NCBI GenBank assembly: GCA_964449075.1
Contig: CAYVBJ010000001.1
Location: 116,383 to 180,382 of the forward strand
Source of the DNA: CAYVBJ01 sp964449075
GTDB lineage: Bacteria > Bacteroidota > Rhodothermia > Balneolales > Balneolaceae
Reading direction: 5' to 3'
Length of the DNA stretch: 64,000 nucleotides
Every line of letters begins with the position of its first letter. Position 1 is the stretch's first letter. The notes below the pieces were generated by a model, which saw nothing but the letters and a program-made list of their open reading frames with translations, did not search any database and was not told the origin of the DNA. This document shows, piece by piece, positions 35,173 to 44,845 of the stretch. The position numbers and the translations under genes are program-made.

Positions 35173-36213
35173 ATGATGATTATTCGAATTCACCTTTTTA
35201 CTTCGATTTTGCTTGCTATAGCCTGCACTGCAGCTTCTGCACAAGTTGGCGGATTTCCCGGAGAATTTTCCAGAATCGGGTTTGGACCAAGAGGAATGTC
35301 GATGGGGAATGCAATGGTCGCCGTGGCTGATGAGGGAAGTTATGCCTACTATAATCCCGCACTTGCAGCCCGGCCGCCGGTTGACGGAGTGCAGATTGAT
35401 ATATCTACTTCCGCCATGGAGTTCGACCGCCAGCTTCACAATGTGAATGCACAGTTCAAAGTCACAACCGATGCAAGCATCAACTTTAGTTTGATTAATG
35501 CAAGAGTTACAGATATCGACGGGCGAACACAAAGTGGATTTCATACAGAATCATTCTCTACAGATGAGTTTCAGCTAATAAGCAGTTTCGGCCTGAGGCT
35601 TTCTGAAAAAATCTGGGGGGGCATTGGATTCAAAATCAATTTTGCCGATCTGAATGAAGATGTCTCCACAAATACAGCTGTTGGTATTGATTTAGGTATA
35701 CACGCCCTGATAATAGACGGGTTAACCGCCGGAATTGCAATCCAGGACCTCTTTACCTCATACAAAACCGATACGGGTAACCTTTTCGGAGATACCTCCC
35801 GGACTAACGACCAAAATTTCCCAACACGTTATAAAATCGGTGTTGGTTACCGCCCTGTTACAAAATTTCTGATAAGCAGTGAATACGAGATAAGAACCCA
35901 GGAATCTGAAATAACCAGCAATAGAATTCAGTTATTTGAGGGTATCCCAACTATTACAACTGAGCGCGAAGATGTTAACACTTCCAGCCAGTTTCTGAGA
36001 TTCGGTTCCCGTTATTATCTTCATGAGCGTATAACCGTGAGAAGCGGTTTGCAGATGATCGATCTTGAACACGATACAGAGACGATTTTTTCAGCCGGGT
36101 TCTCTCTCCACCTGCCTTTCGACAGGTTTAAGCCCTCAGTAGATTACGCTTTTTACCGTGAGCCAAATAGTATTTCCAATATTCATGTTTTTGCTTTAAG
36201 ATTACACTTATGA
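35173..36213 (+). CDS. PorV/PorQ-like outer-membrane protein
   Basis: A 346-residue beta-barrel-like protein with a signal peptide ending near AASAQ and the PorV/PorQ family start GFGPRGMSMGNAMVAVADEGSYAYYNPA. Family members are FadL-like barrels; PorV and PorQ belong to the type IX export apparatus, but many paralogues are of unknown role. Overlaps the next gene's ATG by four bases. Confidence 0.82.
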   Translation: MMIIRIHLFTSILLAIACTAASAQVGGFPGEFSRIGFGPRGMSMGNAMVAVADEGSYAYYNPALAARPPVDGVQIDISTSAMEFDRQLHNVNAQFKVTTDASINFSLINARVTDIDGRTQSGFHTESFSTDEFQLISSFGLRLSEKIWGGIGFKINFADLNEDVSTNTAVGIDLGIHALIIDGLTAGIAIQDLFTSYKTDTGNLFGDTSRTNDQNFPTRYKIGVGYRPVTKFLISSEYEIRTQESEITSNRIQLFEGIPTITTEREDVNTSSQFLRFGSRYYLHERITVRSGLQMIDLEHDTETIFSAGFSLHLPFDRFKPSVDYAFYREPNSISNIHVFALRLHL

Positions 36214-37163
36214 AGTATTTCATCCTGATATTCTCACTTATCTGTTTTTTTACCGGCAGTATCGCCCACGCACAGGATACAGGAAGCGGGCTCGATTTTT
36301 TGAATGTGGGTCCATCAGCCAGGTTGCTTGCTCTTAATGAAGCCGGTACCGCCTCTGCTGTCGGGTCATCAGCAATCTTTACAAATCCTGCACTCTTAAT
36401 TCTGGAAGAAAATTCCAGCGCTGATATTAATTACACATCCTGGATATCAGGAGTAAACAATCAATACGGCTCAATTAATTTGCTGCAGGAAAATTACGCT
36501 GTTGGTTTTGCTGTGTACAGTTCAAGAGCAGATAATTTTGAAGCCCGTGATGTTCCCGGTCCGTCACAAGGCTCTTTTTCAATCAGTTATCTTTCACTTG
36601 CCGGCTCATTTTCAAAACAGTTCGGGCCACTGTCTGCCGGAATAACCGGGCAATTTTTACGTGAGGAGGTATTTCAATTCCGGGCTAACGGATATGCATT
36701 TAATGTCGGTTTAGCTGGTTCATTTTTGGATGGCCGCATACGTGCAGGCGCCTCGGTGGTTAATATTGGTGAAATGGACGAACTGGATATTGAAGAAACT
36801 ACCCTGCCAACCAATCTTCGAATCGGTGTTCACAGTGATCTGATTGAGCTTTCGGCACCTGTCGAGAATGATCTCTCCATCCTTTTTTCTCTTGATTTCG
36901 ACTATATTCAGCCGTTGGAGGATAACACGACCTCGGATTTTGCCTCGGGATCCGGTGATGACCCATTCTTCAATATCGGCGTCACTTCAACCATTGCAGA
37001 CCTAATCTCACTGCAGGGCGGATATAAATTCGGACCAACAGAGCGTCCTGTCAGTTTTGGTGCTGCATTTATCATCAATCCGATTCGAATAAATTACGCT
37101 CTTGTGCCTTTCAATACAGGTTTTGATACCGTACATTCCATTGGAGTACAGTACTATTTTTAA
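36210..37163 (+). CDS. PorV/PorQ-like outer-membrane protein, second copy
   Basis: A 317-residue relative of the previous gene: signal peptide ending near AHAQ, then GLDFLNVGPSARLLALNEAGTASAVGSSAIFTNPA, with strand-rich barrel sequence to a C-terminal aromatic (YYF). The ATGA overlap with the gene before indicates coupling. The two copies are clearly distinct in sequence, so an old duplication. Confidence 0.8.
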   Translation: MKYFILIFSLICFFTGSIAHAQDTGSGLDFLNVGPSARLLALNEAGTASAVGSSAIFTNPALLILEENSSADINYTSWISGVNNQYGSINLLQENYAVGFAVYSSRADNFEARDVPGPSQGSFSISYLSLAGSFSKQFGPLSAGITGQFLREEVFQFRANGYAFNVGLAGSFLDGRIRAGASVVNIGEMDELDIEETTLPTNLRIGVHSDLIELSAPVENDLSILFSLDFDYIQPLEDNTTSDFASGSGDDPFFNIGVTSTIADLISLQGGYKFGPTERPVSFGAAFIINPIRINYALVPFNTGFDTVHSIGVQYYF

Positions 37164-37303
37164 TTGTCATTAGAATAATGATGCTCAGGCTAAGGTATTT
37201 CAATGTTGCTGATCAATTTTTTTTCATTTTTGAAAATTTATTTCAGTTACTAAGTTAAAATCAATAGGTTGAAATTATCCAAAAAAGGAGTAAATCGCTG
37301 GTA

Positions 37304-38305
37304 ATGGGGGAAACCATAAATCTACAGTCTGTTTACAAAAAGCTGGTTCCGGATATTAAAACCCTTTTCGTAATACCTTTAGTCAGATATGAATATCCAA
37401 AATCTGACTATCTCTATCTTTTTTATAAAGATCTTATCGAAAGTAACGACCCACCTCAGGTTAAATCCATAAGTGCAGTCGCTCATATAAAATTCGTTCT
37501 CTCCAGGTTATCCCGGAATCCTTCTATAGTACATTACCACTGGCTGGAATTCCAGGACAAACGAGCACTTTTAGGTATGGTCTATAAATGGATATGTTTA
37601 TACTTTTATAAACTTCTGGGAGGCCGATTGGTTTGGACAATACATAACAAAATGCCGCATGACAGAAGATATTTCAGAGGAAACTTTCTGTTAAGAAAGT
37701 GGATGGCCATAAAATCAGATAAACTACATGTACATTGTGAAACCGCTGCAGATGAAATGAGCGAATTTTTTAATGTGCCAAGAAACAAATTTATAATAAT
37801 ACCTCACCCTGAATTTCCAGCAAAACTGATCCCTCATGCAGCCGCGGCAGAAGCTATTAATCAGCGTTTTAATTTAAACCTGAAGGGAACCGATTCCATC
37901 TACCTGACTTTTGGAAACATCAGTACGTATAAAGGGATTCCGGAAATTGCCAGAATTTTTAAATCACTTAAGACCGGTAAGAAATTAATTATTGCAGGGC
38001 CTGTTAAAAAAGGCCATATGCAGGTTTACAAAGAGATAAAAGCAATTCAGGAAGATGCTGAAAATATTCACATCATACCGAAATTTATCAGTGAAGAGTG
38101 TGTTGCTGAGTTTTTTAATGCTGCCGACTATGCTGTTTTTAACTATAAAGATATTTTAACCTCGGGAGGAGTAGAACTGGCAAGAAGTTATAGGAAAAAA
38201 ATAATCCTGCCATTAACGGGCTGTCTCAAAGAACTTGAGGATCTGCCGAATATCATTCCCTTCAAAACGTCTGAAGAACTCAAGGAAATTCTTCAAAACA
38301 CCTGA
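37304..38305 (+). CDS. Glycosyltransferase (GT-B type)
   Basis: A 333-residue enzyme with a GT-B-like pattern: HYHWLEFQDKRAL in the N-terminal domain, and YLTFGNISTYKGIPEIARIF followed by KKLIIAGPVKKG in the nucleotide-binding half. The sugar and acceptor are unknown. First gene of a polysaccharide cluster running to wecB; a GGAG Shine-Dalgarno lies 13 bases before ATG 37304. Confidence 0.8.
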   Translation: MGETINLQSVYKKLVPDIKTLFVIPLVRYEYPKSDYLYLFYKDLIESNDPPQVKSISAVAHIKFVLSRLSRNPSIVHYHWLEFQDKRALLGMVYKWICLYFYKLLGGRLVWTIHNKMPHDRRYFRGNFLLRKWMAIKSDKLHVHCETAADEMSEFFNVPRNKFIIIPHPEFPAKLIPHAAAAEAINQRFNLNLKGTDSIYLTFGNISTYKGIPEIARIFKSLKTGKKLIIAGPVKKGHMQVYKEIKAIQEDAENIHIIPKFISEECVAEFFNAADYAVFNYKDILTSGGVELARSYRKKIILPLTGCLKELEDLPNIIPFKTSEELKEILQNT

Positions 38306-38308
38306 ATT

Positions 38309-39709
38309 ATGGGTCAACTTGCTTCAAAAGCTACCTGGATATTATCAGGTGATATCGGTGTCAGGATTATCGGGTTTTTGACCACAGTTTATCTTGCCCG
38401 CACCTTTGGTGCTGACGGTTATGGAGTGATCATTATCGGGCTGTCAGTTTTGGGGGTCGGACTCTGGTTCGCAGACCTTGGTCTCAACACTCTTGGAACA
38501 AGGGAAGTATCAAAAAAACCAAATCACACCTATTCAGAAAACCAGATTTTTTCTGCAAAAGTGATTATGGCCGTAGTATCATTCATAACCGGTTCTATCC
38601 TGATCTGGATAATCTTTTATGAAAACAGAACCACAGCAATTATACTGCAGCTTTTTTTACTTGCAATAATTCCGCATTCCATTCAGATAGAGTGGTTATA
38701 CAACGGCCTGCAGATATTCAGCCGGATAACCTATTCGAGAATTCTTCAGGCTTCAATCTATCTTTTCCTGGTCTTCTTTTTAACCGGACCGAATGAGCTG
38801 ATTTACGTACCTGTCTTTTATACAATTTCTGTTACCATTGCCGCTCTGTTTTTACTCGCCTTATACAAGAATAGAAAATCTCTCAATCTTTTTGAAATGA
38901 ACCAGGGCAACCTCAGAATTTTGATTTCTGACGGATTCAGGCTTGGTTTGGGAAGTCTTTTTGCACAATTTGTCATTCTCTTACCTCCTCTTTTTATCGG
39001 GTATTTCCTGGGAAATTCGCAGGCGGGTTACTATGGTGCTGCTTTTAAATTAATTTTATTGGTCATGCTGCTCGACAGAATGATAACAACTCTCCTGCTT
39101 CCCAATCTGTCGAGGATCTGGAAAAACAAAAGAAAGGATGCTGTTTACCACCTCAATAACCTTTTAAAATTGGCAACTGCCTTTAGCTGTGCAGCTGCCT
39201 TGTTTCTCTACTATGGTGCAGATACCATTATTCCTTTGATTTTTGGAGATGGCTATAGTAAATCCGCTTTCGTTCTTCCCATACTATCATTTTTCCTTCC
39301 GGCGACGTTTGCCAATTCAATATTTGCTTATGGTCTTATTGCAACCGGGCACGATTCAGACTATTTACAAAGTGCCATGCGGGCGGGTATAGCCATTCTT
39401 TTTCTTCTTTTGTTTGTATCATCTATTGGTAATTTAAGCTGGATCTCATTTGCTGTGATACTTTCTGAAATAACAATAATGCTGTTTATGTATGCTTCTT
39501 TCTCAAAAGTAGTGAATATAAAAATTCAAACACCGATGCTCCAGGTTGCTGTATTCATGATAGTACTCATGACAGGCATTTTACTATCGGCGAATCAGTA
39601 CCGGGTTTCTGCGCTGGTTTTGCCATCCCTGTATTTAGTTATTTTATATGGGTTCAAGATTTTGCATAAACAGGAATTTTCATGGCTTAAAAAGCGCTTA
39701 TTTCCATGA
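38309..39709 (+). CDS. Polysaccharide flippase (MATE/Wzx-like)
   Basis: A 466-residue membrane protein with about 12-14 helices. The N-terminal amphipathic stretch SKATWILSGDIGVRIIGFLT and the segment LARTFGADGYGVIIIGLS match the Wzx/oligosaccharide flippase family, which moves lipid-linked sugar repeat units across the membrane. Position among glycosyltransferases supports the call. It overlaps the next gene by four bases. Confidence 0.9.
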   Translation: MGQLASKATWILSGDIGVRIIGFLTTVYLARTFGADGYGVIIIGLSVLGVGLWFADLGLNTLGTREVSKKPNHTYSENQIFSAKVIMAVVSFITGSILIWIIFYENRTTAIILQLFLLAIIPHSIQIEWLYNGLQIFSRITYSRILQASIYLFLVFFLTGPNELIYVPVFYTISVTIAALFLLALYKNRKSLNLFEMNQGNLRILISDGFRLGLGSLFAQFVILLPPLFIGYFLGNSQAGYYGAAFKLILLVMLLDRMITTLLLPNLSRIWKNKRKDAVYHLNNLLKLATAFSCAAALFLYYGADTIIPLIFGDGYSKSAFVLPILSFFLPATFANSIFAYGLIATGHDSDYLQSAMRAGIAILFLLLFVSSIGNLSWISFAVILSEITIMLFMYASFSKVVNIKIQTPMLQVAVFMIVLMTGILLSANQYRVSALVLPSLYLVILYGFKILHKQEFSWLKKRLFP

Positions 39710-41238
39710 AACAGAGAATCTGCATCGGTATTTTATCTGGCAACCCCGGTATTGAAAAGATGCTGAACAGTATCGGCGCTGCGTGGGAAAGATGCGGCAA
39801 TGTAAAAGAGAACTGGAGAGATAATTTTTCAGCAATAATCTGTGATAAATACGTAGCAAGCGACATGAATCAGCTGGAGAATTACACAAAATCGGGAGGC
39901 GCTGTTCTGGACCTTTGCGATGTGATGAACCAATACAGCATTCGTAAAAAGAGGGTGACACAGATAACTGTAAAACACGACAATAAATTCATGGGGGATT
40001 TAGGCAATATTGATATATATGCTGAGGTTTTGAAACATCCCAAAGCGTTTACTGCCGAAAAAACCATCTGGGTCAATTCAGATGAAATATATCCCTACAT
40101 ATTTTGCGGTTTACCTCTTGGTAATTTATATATGGATACCGGAACTGTTCAAAAAGAATTTTTTGTCAATAGTGATGAAGTGGCAAGTGAACATGTAAGC
40201 AGGGTATCCAAACAAAAACTTGTACACCTTTTCATGCGGCTCCTGCTGCAACTGCATGAAATGCAAAACATTCCTTTTGTTCACAAATGGTGGCATCCTG
40301 AAAATTCAGACACAGTATGCCTGTTTCGTATCGACTCAGATTTTGCAACCCGGTCTGAAGTTAAAAACCTGACTCGTTTTTTGCATAATGAGTCTATACC
40401 CAACTCTTGGTTCATTCATGTAGAAGCTCACGAAAACTGGCTCGACCAGTTTCACAATATTGAGAACTGTGAAATTGCCGTACATGGATATCAGCACAAA
40501 GTCTACAATACATCTCAGCAGAATAAGCGAAATATTCGGGAGGCTGTTAAGAGGTTAACATCTGCAGGATTTAGCCCCTCCGGGTATGCGTCACCTTATG
40601 GTATATGGAATAAAACTGTTGCAGATTCACTACAAGATTTTCACTTCAGATACACCAGTGAATTTTCATTTGCATACAATTCTCTTCCCCTTTTCACTTC
40701 TGAAAATTCACTTCAGCTTCCTGTCCATCCGATATGCATGGCTTCTCTTCAAAAAGCCGGGGCAAATGAAACTGAAATGGCTTGCTATTTTTCTGAATTT
40801 GCGAAAACACAGCACTATTTTCACGATCCGATTGCACTTTACCATCATCCCTCCGACAATCATCTGGATGTCTGGAAAAATGTGTTTGATAAAATTAAAG
40901 AGAATACGAATATCAGGTTCATGACATTCTTAGAGTGGGCATTATGGTGGCACAAACGTGAATCTGCTGCTCTTCACATATTTTATTCCGGTTCTGAGAA
41001 CGTACTTTCCATGCGGCTCACCGGTAATGATGATTCGATTAATCTGGCTGTACACACTCATAGTAATAAATTTTTGATTACCCGGCCTGTTAAGTTATCA
41101 TTAAATGAAAAAGAGTTTATGCCCTTCTATAGCGAGTCCTATAGAAGTGAACGAATAACGAATTTGACAAAAAAGGATAAGGTAAATAAAATGAAACTTT
41201 TAAAATCTGAGTTTTTCAGCAAATTATGGAGACTGTAA
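39706..41238 (+). CDS. Polysaccharide deacetylase-like protein (CE4)
   Basis: A 510-residue protein with a long N-terminal region (about 1-195) of unknown fold, followed by a NodB-type core. The metal and catalytic elements are present in degraded form: FRIDSDFATR (acidic pair near residue 210), HGYQH (H-x3-H, about 259-263), and SPYGIW in place of the usual RPPYG segment. It may de-acetylate or otherwise edit the exported polysaccharide. No signal peptide is evident, so the compartment is unclear. It overlaps the next gene by 13 bases. Confidence 0.72.
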   Translation: MKQRICIGILSGNPGIEKMLNSIGAAWERCGNVKENWRDNFSAIICDKYVASDMNQLENYTKSGGAVLDLCDVMNQYSIRKKRVTQITVKHDNKFMGDLGNIDIYAEVLKHPKAFTAEKTIWVNSDEIYPYIFCGLPLGNLYMDTGTVQKEFFVNSDEVASEHVSRVSKQKLVHLFMRLLLQLHEMQNIPFVHKWWHPENSDTVCLFRIDSDFATRSEVKNLTRFLHNESIPNSWFIHVEAHENWLDQFHNIENCEIAVHGYQHKVYNTSQQNKRNIREAVKRLTSAGFSPSGYASPYGIWNKTVADSLQDFHFRYTSEFSFAYNSLPLFTSENSLQLPVHPICMASLQKAGANETEMACYFSEFAKTQHYFHDPIALYHHPSDNHLDVWKNVFDKIKENTNIRFMTFLEWALWWHKRESAALHIFYSGSENVLSMRLTGNDDSINLAVHTHSNKFLITRPVKLSLNEKEFMPFYSESYRSERITNLTKKDKVNKMKLLKSEFFSKLWRL

Positions 41239-42269
41239 ATTTAAAAATATTGACTATCACGCCCCTTTCTGCCGGTGTTGTTAACGGCGGAGTGCGAACT
41301 CAGTCATTTCAAACTGTAAAATATCTCGACAGGCCGGGAGTTCACATTGATTTATTTAATCCCTGGGAACCGGTAAAACCTGATCAATACGATATCATTC
41401 ACGTATTTCTTGCGGGCAATGAAACTTTATCAATAGCCCGGCAACTCTCAAGCGCCAATACAAAACTCGTTATCTCACCGGTTTTTTACACAAGAAGAGG
41501 ATATTCAGCAATCAAAGCAGCCATTCGTTTCGAAAAAGTTTTTCAACCCTTTGTAAAGGGAATATTTACTGATTATGGAATAAAAGCAGAAATCTGTCAG
41601 TCAGCAGATGCTATTCTTCCAAATACATCGGCAGAGGCAAATTTGATCGAAGAGGGATTTCGAATTTCAAAAGATAAAATAAAAGTGATTCCGAATGGCG
41701 TGAATTTACAATTTAAAGAAGCGACACCAGATTATTTTTTTCAGAAACACGGAATCAAAAATTTTGTGCTCTTTGTTGGTGATCCGTCAGCTGCCAGGAA
41801 AAACGTTTGGAGGCTTATCAAAGCTTTTGAAGATATTGATCACGACCTTGTAATCATTGGTTCATTTGGTAATGATGCTTACAGTCGTGATTGCAAAGAG
41901 CTTGCCGGCCTGAATGATCGCATTTTGCTCATTGACTCTGTTCAGAATAATGACCCTTTACTGGCTTCCGCTTATGCGGCTGCAGACACGTTTGTGCTCC
42001 CCTCTCTGTTTGAAACTCCGGGAATTGCAGCACTTGAAGCTGCACTTGCCAATTGCAAAATTGCCATCACACGTTTCGGAGGAACAGACGAATACTTTGG
42101 GGACGAAGCATTTTACCTTGACCCTAAATCAATCCCCTCTATAGTGAAAACAGTTCAGTCAGCTTTAGATTCCGATTACTCGGATGTGCTGAAAAAAGTT
42201 ATAAGTAAAAAATACAGCTGGAAGAATGTAGCTGATATGACTCTTGACGTCTATAAAAATCTGCTTTAA
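41226..42269 (+). CDS. Glycosyltransferase, GT4 family
   Basis: A 347-residue GT-B enzyme of the GT4 family. ITPLSAGVVNGGVRTQSF is the acceptor-side Gly loop, VIPNGVN and FVLFVGDPSAARKNVWRLIKAF the donor-domain core, and the EX7E-type stretch LPSLFETPGIAALEAAL is complete. Likely adds a sugar to the surface polysaccharide. The stop overlaps the wecB ATG by one base. Confidence 0.88.
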   Translation: METVNLKILTITPLSAGVVNGGVRTQSFQTVKYLDRPGVHIDLFNPWEPVKPDQYDIIHVFLAGNETLSIARQLSSANTKLVISPVFYTRRGYSAIKAAIRFEKVFQPFVKGIFTDYGIKAEICQSADAILPNTSAEANLIEEGFRISKDKIKVIPNGVNLQFKEATPDYFFQKHGIKNFVLFVGDPSAARKNVWRLIKAFEDIDHDLVIIGSFGNDAYSRDCKELAGLNDRILLIDSVQNNDPLLASAYAAADTFVLPSLFETPGIAALEAALANCKIAITRFGGTDEYFGDEAFYLDPKSIPSIVKTVQSALDSDYSDVLKKVISKKYSWKNVADMTLDVYKNLL

Positions 42270-43369
42270 TGATCTCTCCATTTTTGATATTGCTTGGTAC
42301 CAGGCCTGAAGCTATAAAACTCGCACCTGTTATTTTAAAACTTCAAAAAATTGGGCAAAAACCTGTTGTTGTACTTACCGGACAACACGCAAGCCTTGCT
42401 GATGATATACTCGACTGGTTTGAGATCAAACCTGACTATAATCTCCGGATTATGAAAGAAAACCAGACACCTGCATATGTAATGCAAAGGCTTTTATCCG
42501 ATTTACCCCCTCTTTTTAATCGTATTAAGCCCAACTGGGTAGTGGTTCAGGGTGACACTTCATCGGCATTGGCAGGCGCACAAGCAGCTTTCCTGGAAAA
42601 GATAAAAATAGCACATGTGGAAGCAGGGTTGCGATCGCACGATATGAATCAGCCATTTCCGGAGGAGATGAATCGAAGAGTAATTTCCAGATTGGCATCC
42701 GTTCATTTTGCCCCGACCTCAAGTTCAAAAGAAAATCTGTTACTGGAGCAGGTAGATAAAGCCTCTATCCTGGTATCCGGAAATACTGTAGTTGATGCAT
42801 TAAACCTGATTCTAAAAAAGGTGGATGTAACCAGCGCTGATATCAAAAAAGCTTACTCTGTATCCAATCACGAAAAATTAATTTTACTGACTTGTCACCG
42901 CCGGGAAAACTATGGGAAATCTCAAAAAAAAATTTTCAGGGCTATACTTACACTTGCTGATATTCATCCCGACTATAAATTTGTTTTCCCGGTTCATCCT
43001 AATCCGTCCGTAAACCGGCATCTTGCAATGCTTCAAAATCATGATCAAATTGCCATAATTGACCCTTTAAGTTATTTTAATTTTATACCACTCATGTCAG
43101 CCTGTGACCTGGTCATGACCGATTCGGGTGGGATTCAGGAAGAAGCACCTGCTCTGGGAAAGCCCGTTCTTGTTCTGCGAAATACAACGGAGAGACCCGA
43201 ATTGATTGAATCAGGTGCAGGAGTGCTTGTTGGATCCAGTGAGAAGGAGATCATTAAAAATACTGAATATTTTTTAACCGGTAACAGGGGAATAGTAAAG
43301 AAAGCACTTTTTGGAGATGGGAGAGCCTCTGAGCGGATTGTAAAATTTCTTATAGACGAAACTTCTTGA
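42269..43369 (+). CDS. wecB: UDP-N-acetylglucosamine 2-epimerase (non-hydrolysing)
   Basis: A 366-residue epimerase making UDP-ManNAc from UDP-GlcNAc. LGTRPEAIKLAPVI at residues 8-21, VQGDTSSALAGA, HVEAGLRSHD, THRREN-like CHRRENYG and TDSGGIQEEAP are all present. No dehydrogenase (wecC) follows, so ManNAc, not ManNAcA, may be used or the partner is elsewhere. Ends the polysaccharide group. Confidence 0.93.
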   Translation: MISPFLILLGTRPEAIKLAPVILKLQKIGQKPVVVLTGQHASLADDILDWFEIKPDYNLRIMKENQTPAYVMQRLLSDLPPLFNRIKPNWVVVQGDTSSALAGAQAAFLEKIKIAHVEAGLRSHDMNQPFPEEMNRRVISRLASVHFAPTSSSKENLLLEQVDKASILVSGNTVVDALNLILKKVDVTSADIKKAYSVSNHEKLILLTCHRRENYGKSQKKIFRAILTLADIHPDYKFVFPVHPNPSVNRHLAMLQNHDQIAIIDPLSYFNFIPLMSACDLVMTDSGGIQEEAPALGKPVLVLRNTTERPELIESGAGVLVGSSEKEIIKNTEYFLTGNRGIVKKALFGDGRASERIVKFLIDETS

Positions 43370-43501
43370 TAAAAAACGGATTAACGTAAAAAAAAGAATC
43401 CTTTTAGTGTAAAGTTATAGAATTTCACAAAATATCTTGTAATTCAAATTTAATTAAATAAATTACAGCAAGATTTGTCAATCGGAAGAAATAGAGAGTT
43501 T

Positions 43502-44002
43502 ATGAGACATATACTGATACTTCTTTTTATACTTTTGCCTTTGATAACGGAAGCTCAACAGTCTGTTGAAATTCATTCTGACCTCTTCTCCAAAAAACGA
43601 GATCTATCTGTAAAAATAGATGGAGAGAGAATAGTTAAAACCCCCGCTCAAATCACCTTCGAAACCGATAGAAGTTACAATATCGAATTGGAAGATTCTT
43701 CAAATAAAACTGTTTCTGATTTCGAATTTAAGATTCTCAAATTTTCTGACAGTGTTAATCACCCGGCTCCATCCTGGTACAGAGAGCCGGAGTCGCTCAG
43801 AAATAGATACCCGGGGTATAACCAGGTTTATGTGTCACACGGTAAATCCCGCTCAGTTGAGATATCATTCAATAAAGGTCTGGACAAAGCAAAAAACAAG
43901 GCAGGTATTGATGATGAAAGTGATAGCCAGCTAAACCTTCTGAATATGGAGGTTCACGAAATCGGAAATTATTACTCTGTTTATCTATTATGGGGAGAGT
44001 AA
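43502..44002 (+). CDS. Small exported protein of unknown function
   Basis: A protein of 166 residues beginning at ATG 43502 (a TTG at 43475 is in frame but adds only polar residues). The signal peptide MRHILILLFILLPLITEAQQ is clear; the mature part has a short Ig/PEGA-like region (VKIDGERIVKTPAQITFETD). No family was recognised. It lies alone after wecB with its own 132-base leader. Confidence 0.7.
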   Translation: MRHILILLFILLPLITEAQQSVEIHSDLFSKKRDLSVKIDGERIVKTPAQITFETDRSYNIELEDSSNKTVSDFEFKILKFSDSVNHPAPSWYREPESLRNRYPGYNQVYVSHGKSRSVEISFNKGLDKAKNKAGIDDESDSQLNLLNMEVHEIGNYYSVYLLWGE

Positions 44003-44074
44003 ATTAAATTTTTTCTCCTTTTATCCGCAACACTGCAATGCACTATTCGGTGTTTAATCTTTGATTATCTGCAT

Positions 44075-44836
44075 TTATAATTTAACCTGATTCAGATCTC
44101 TGAGCAGCGAGTAAGAGGTTAAATCATATTGGATGGGCGTAAGTGAAGCATATCCTTTTTCAAGTATAGAGATATCGTTGTCTTCCCTGTTGTCCAGAAG
44201 TTCGAATTTACCTGTAAGCCAGTAGTATGACTTGTTATTTGGGTCCATTCTTCCTTCAAATTCTTCTACATACCGGCTATGTGCCTGGCGGGACCATTTA
44301 ATTTCTTTTAATGGCCCTGCAGGTACATTCAGGTTTAATGTTACACCGCCCGGTAATCCATGGTTTAAAACATACCCGATTACTTTTCTTGCAGCTTCTT
44401 TAGAACCTGATAGATCAGCATCTTCGCTAAAATCGGTACAAGAAACTGCAATGGATGGTAAACCCAGGATAGTACCCTCGGTAGCAGCACTCACAGTTCC
44501 GGAGTAGAGAATATTAATGCCTGCGTTGCTACCATGATTGATTCCGCTTACTACCAGGTCAGGTTTTCTTGAAAGAAGCTGATTGTGAGCAAGTTTCACA
44601 GAATCTGCAGGAGTTCCGGTTACCGCTTGTCCGTGAAAACGGTTATCAATCTGAAAAGACCTTGATCTGAGCGGTGTTGATACCGTAATTGCGTGTCCAA
44701 CGGCACTTTGTTGTCTGTCGGGTGCAACTATTTCGACATCACCGAATTCGTCAGCAACTTCAGCAAGAGCTTTTATTCCCTGCGAAAAAATACCATCATC
44801 ATTGCAAACCAGTATAAGCGGTCTTTGATCACTCAT
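44075..44836 (-). CDS. surE: 5'/3'-nucleotidase SurE
   Basis: A 253-residue metal-dependent nucleotidase acting on 5' or 3' nucleoside monophosphates, linked to stationary-phase survival. VCNDDGIFSQGIKAL carries the metal Asp pair (about residues 11-12), the phosphate segment APDRQQSAVGHAI follows, then the Asn of SGINHGSNAG. Length is normal. It is nine bases downstream of panB. Confidence 0.95.
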   Translation of the reverse strand: MSDQRPLILVCNDDGIFSQGIKALAEVADEFGDVEIVAPDRQQSAVGHAITVSTPLRSRSFQIDNRFHGQAVTGTPADSVKLAHNQLLSRKPDLVVSGINHGSNAGINILYSGTVSAATEGTILGLPSIAVSCTDFSEDADLSGSKEAARKVIGYVLNHGLPGGVTLNLNVPAGPLKEIKWSRQAHSRYVEEFEGRMDPNNKSYYWLTGKFELLDNREDNDISILEKGYASLTPIQYDLTSYSLLRDLNQVKL

Positions 44837-44845
44837 GAAAAAAAC

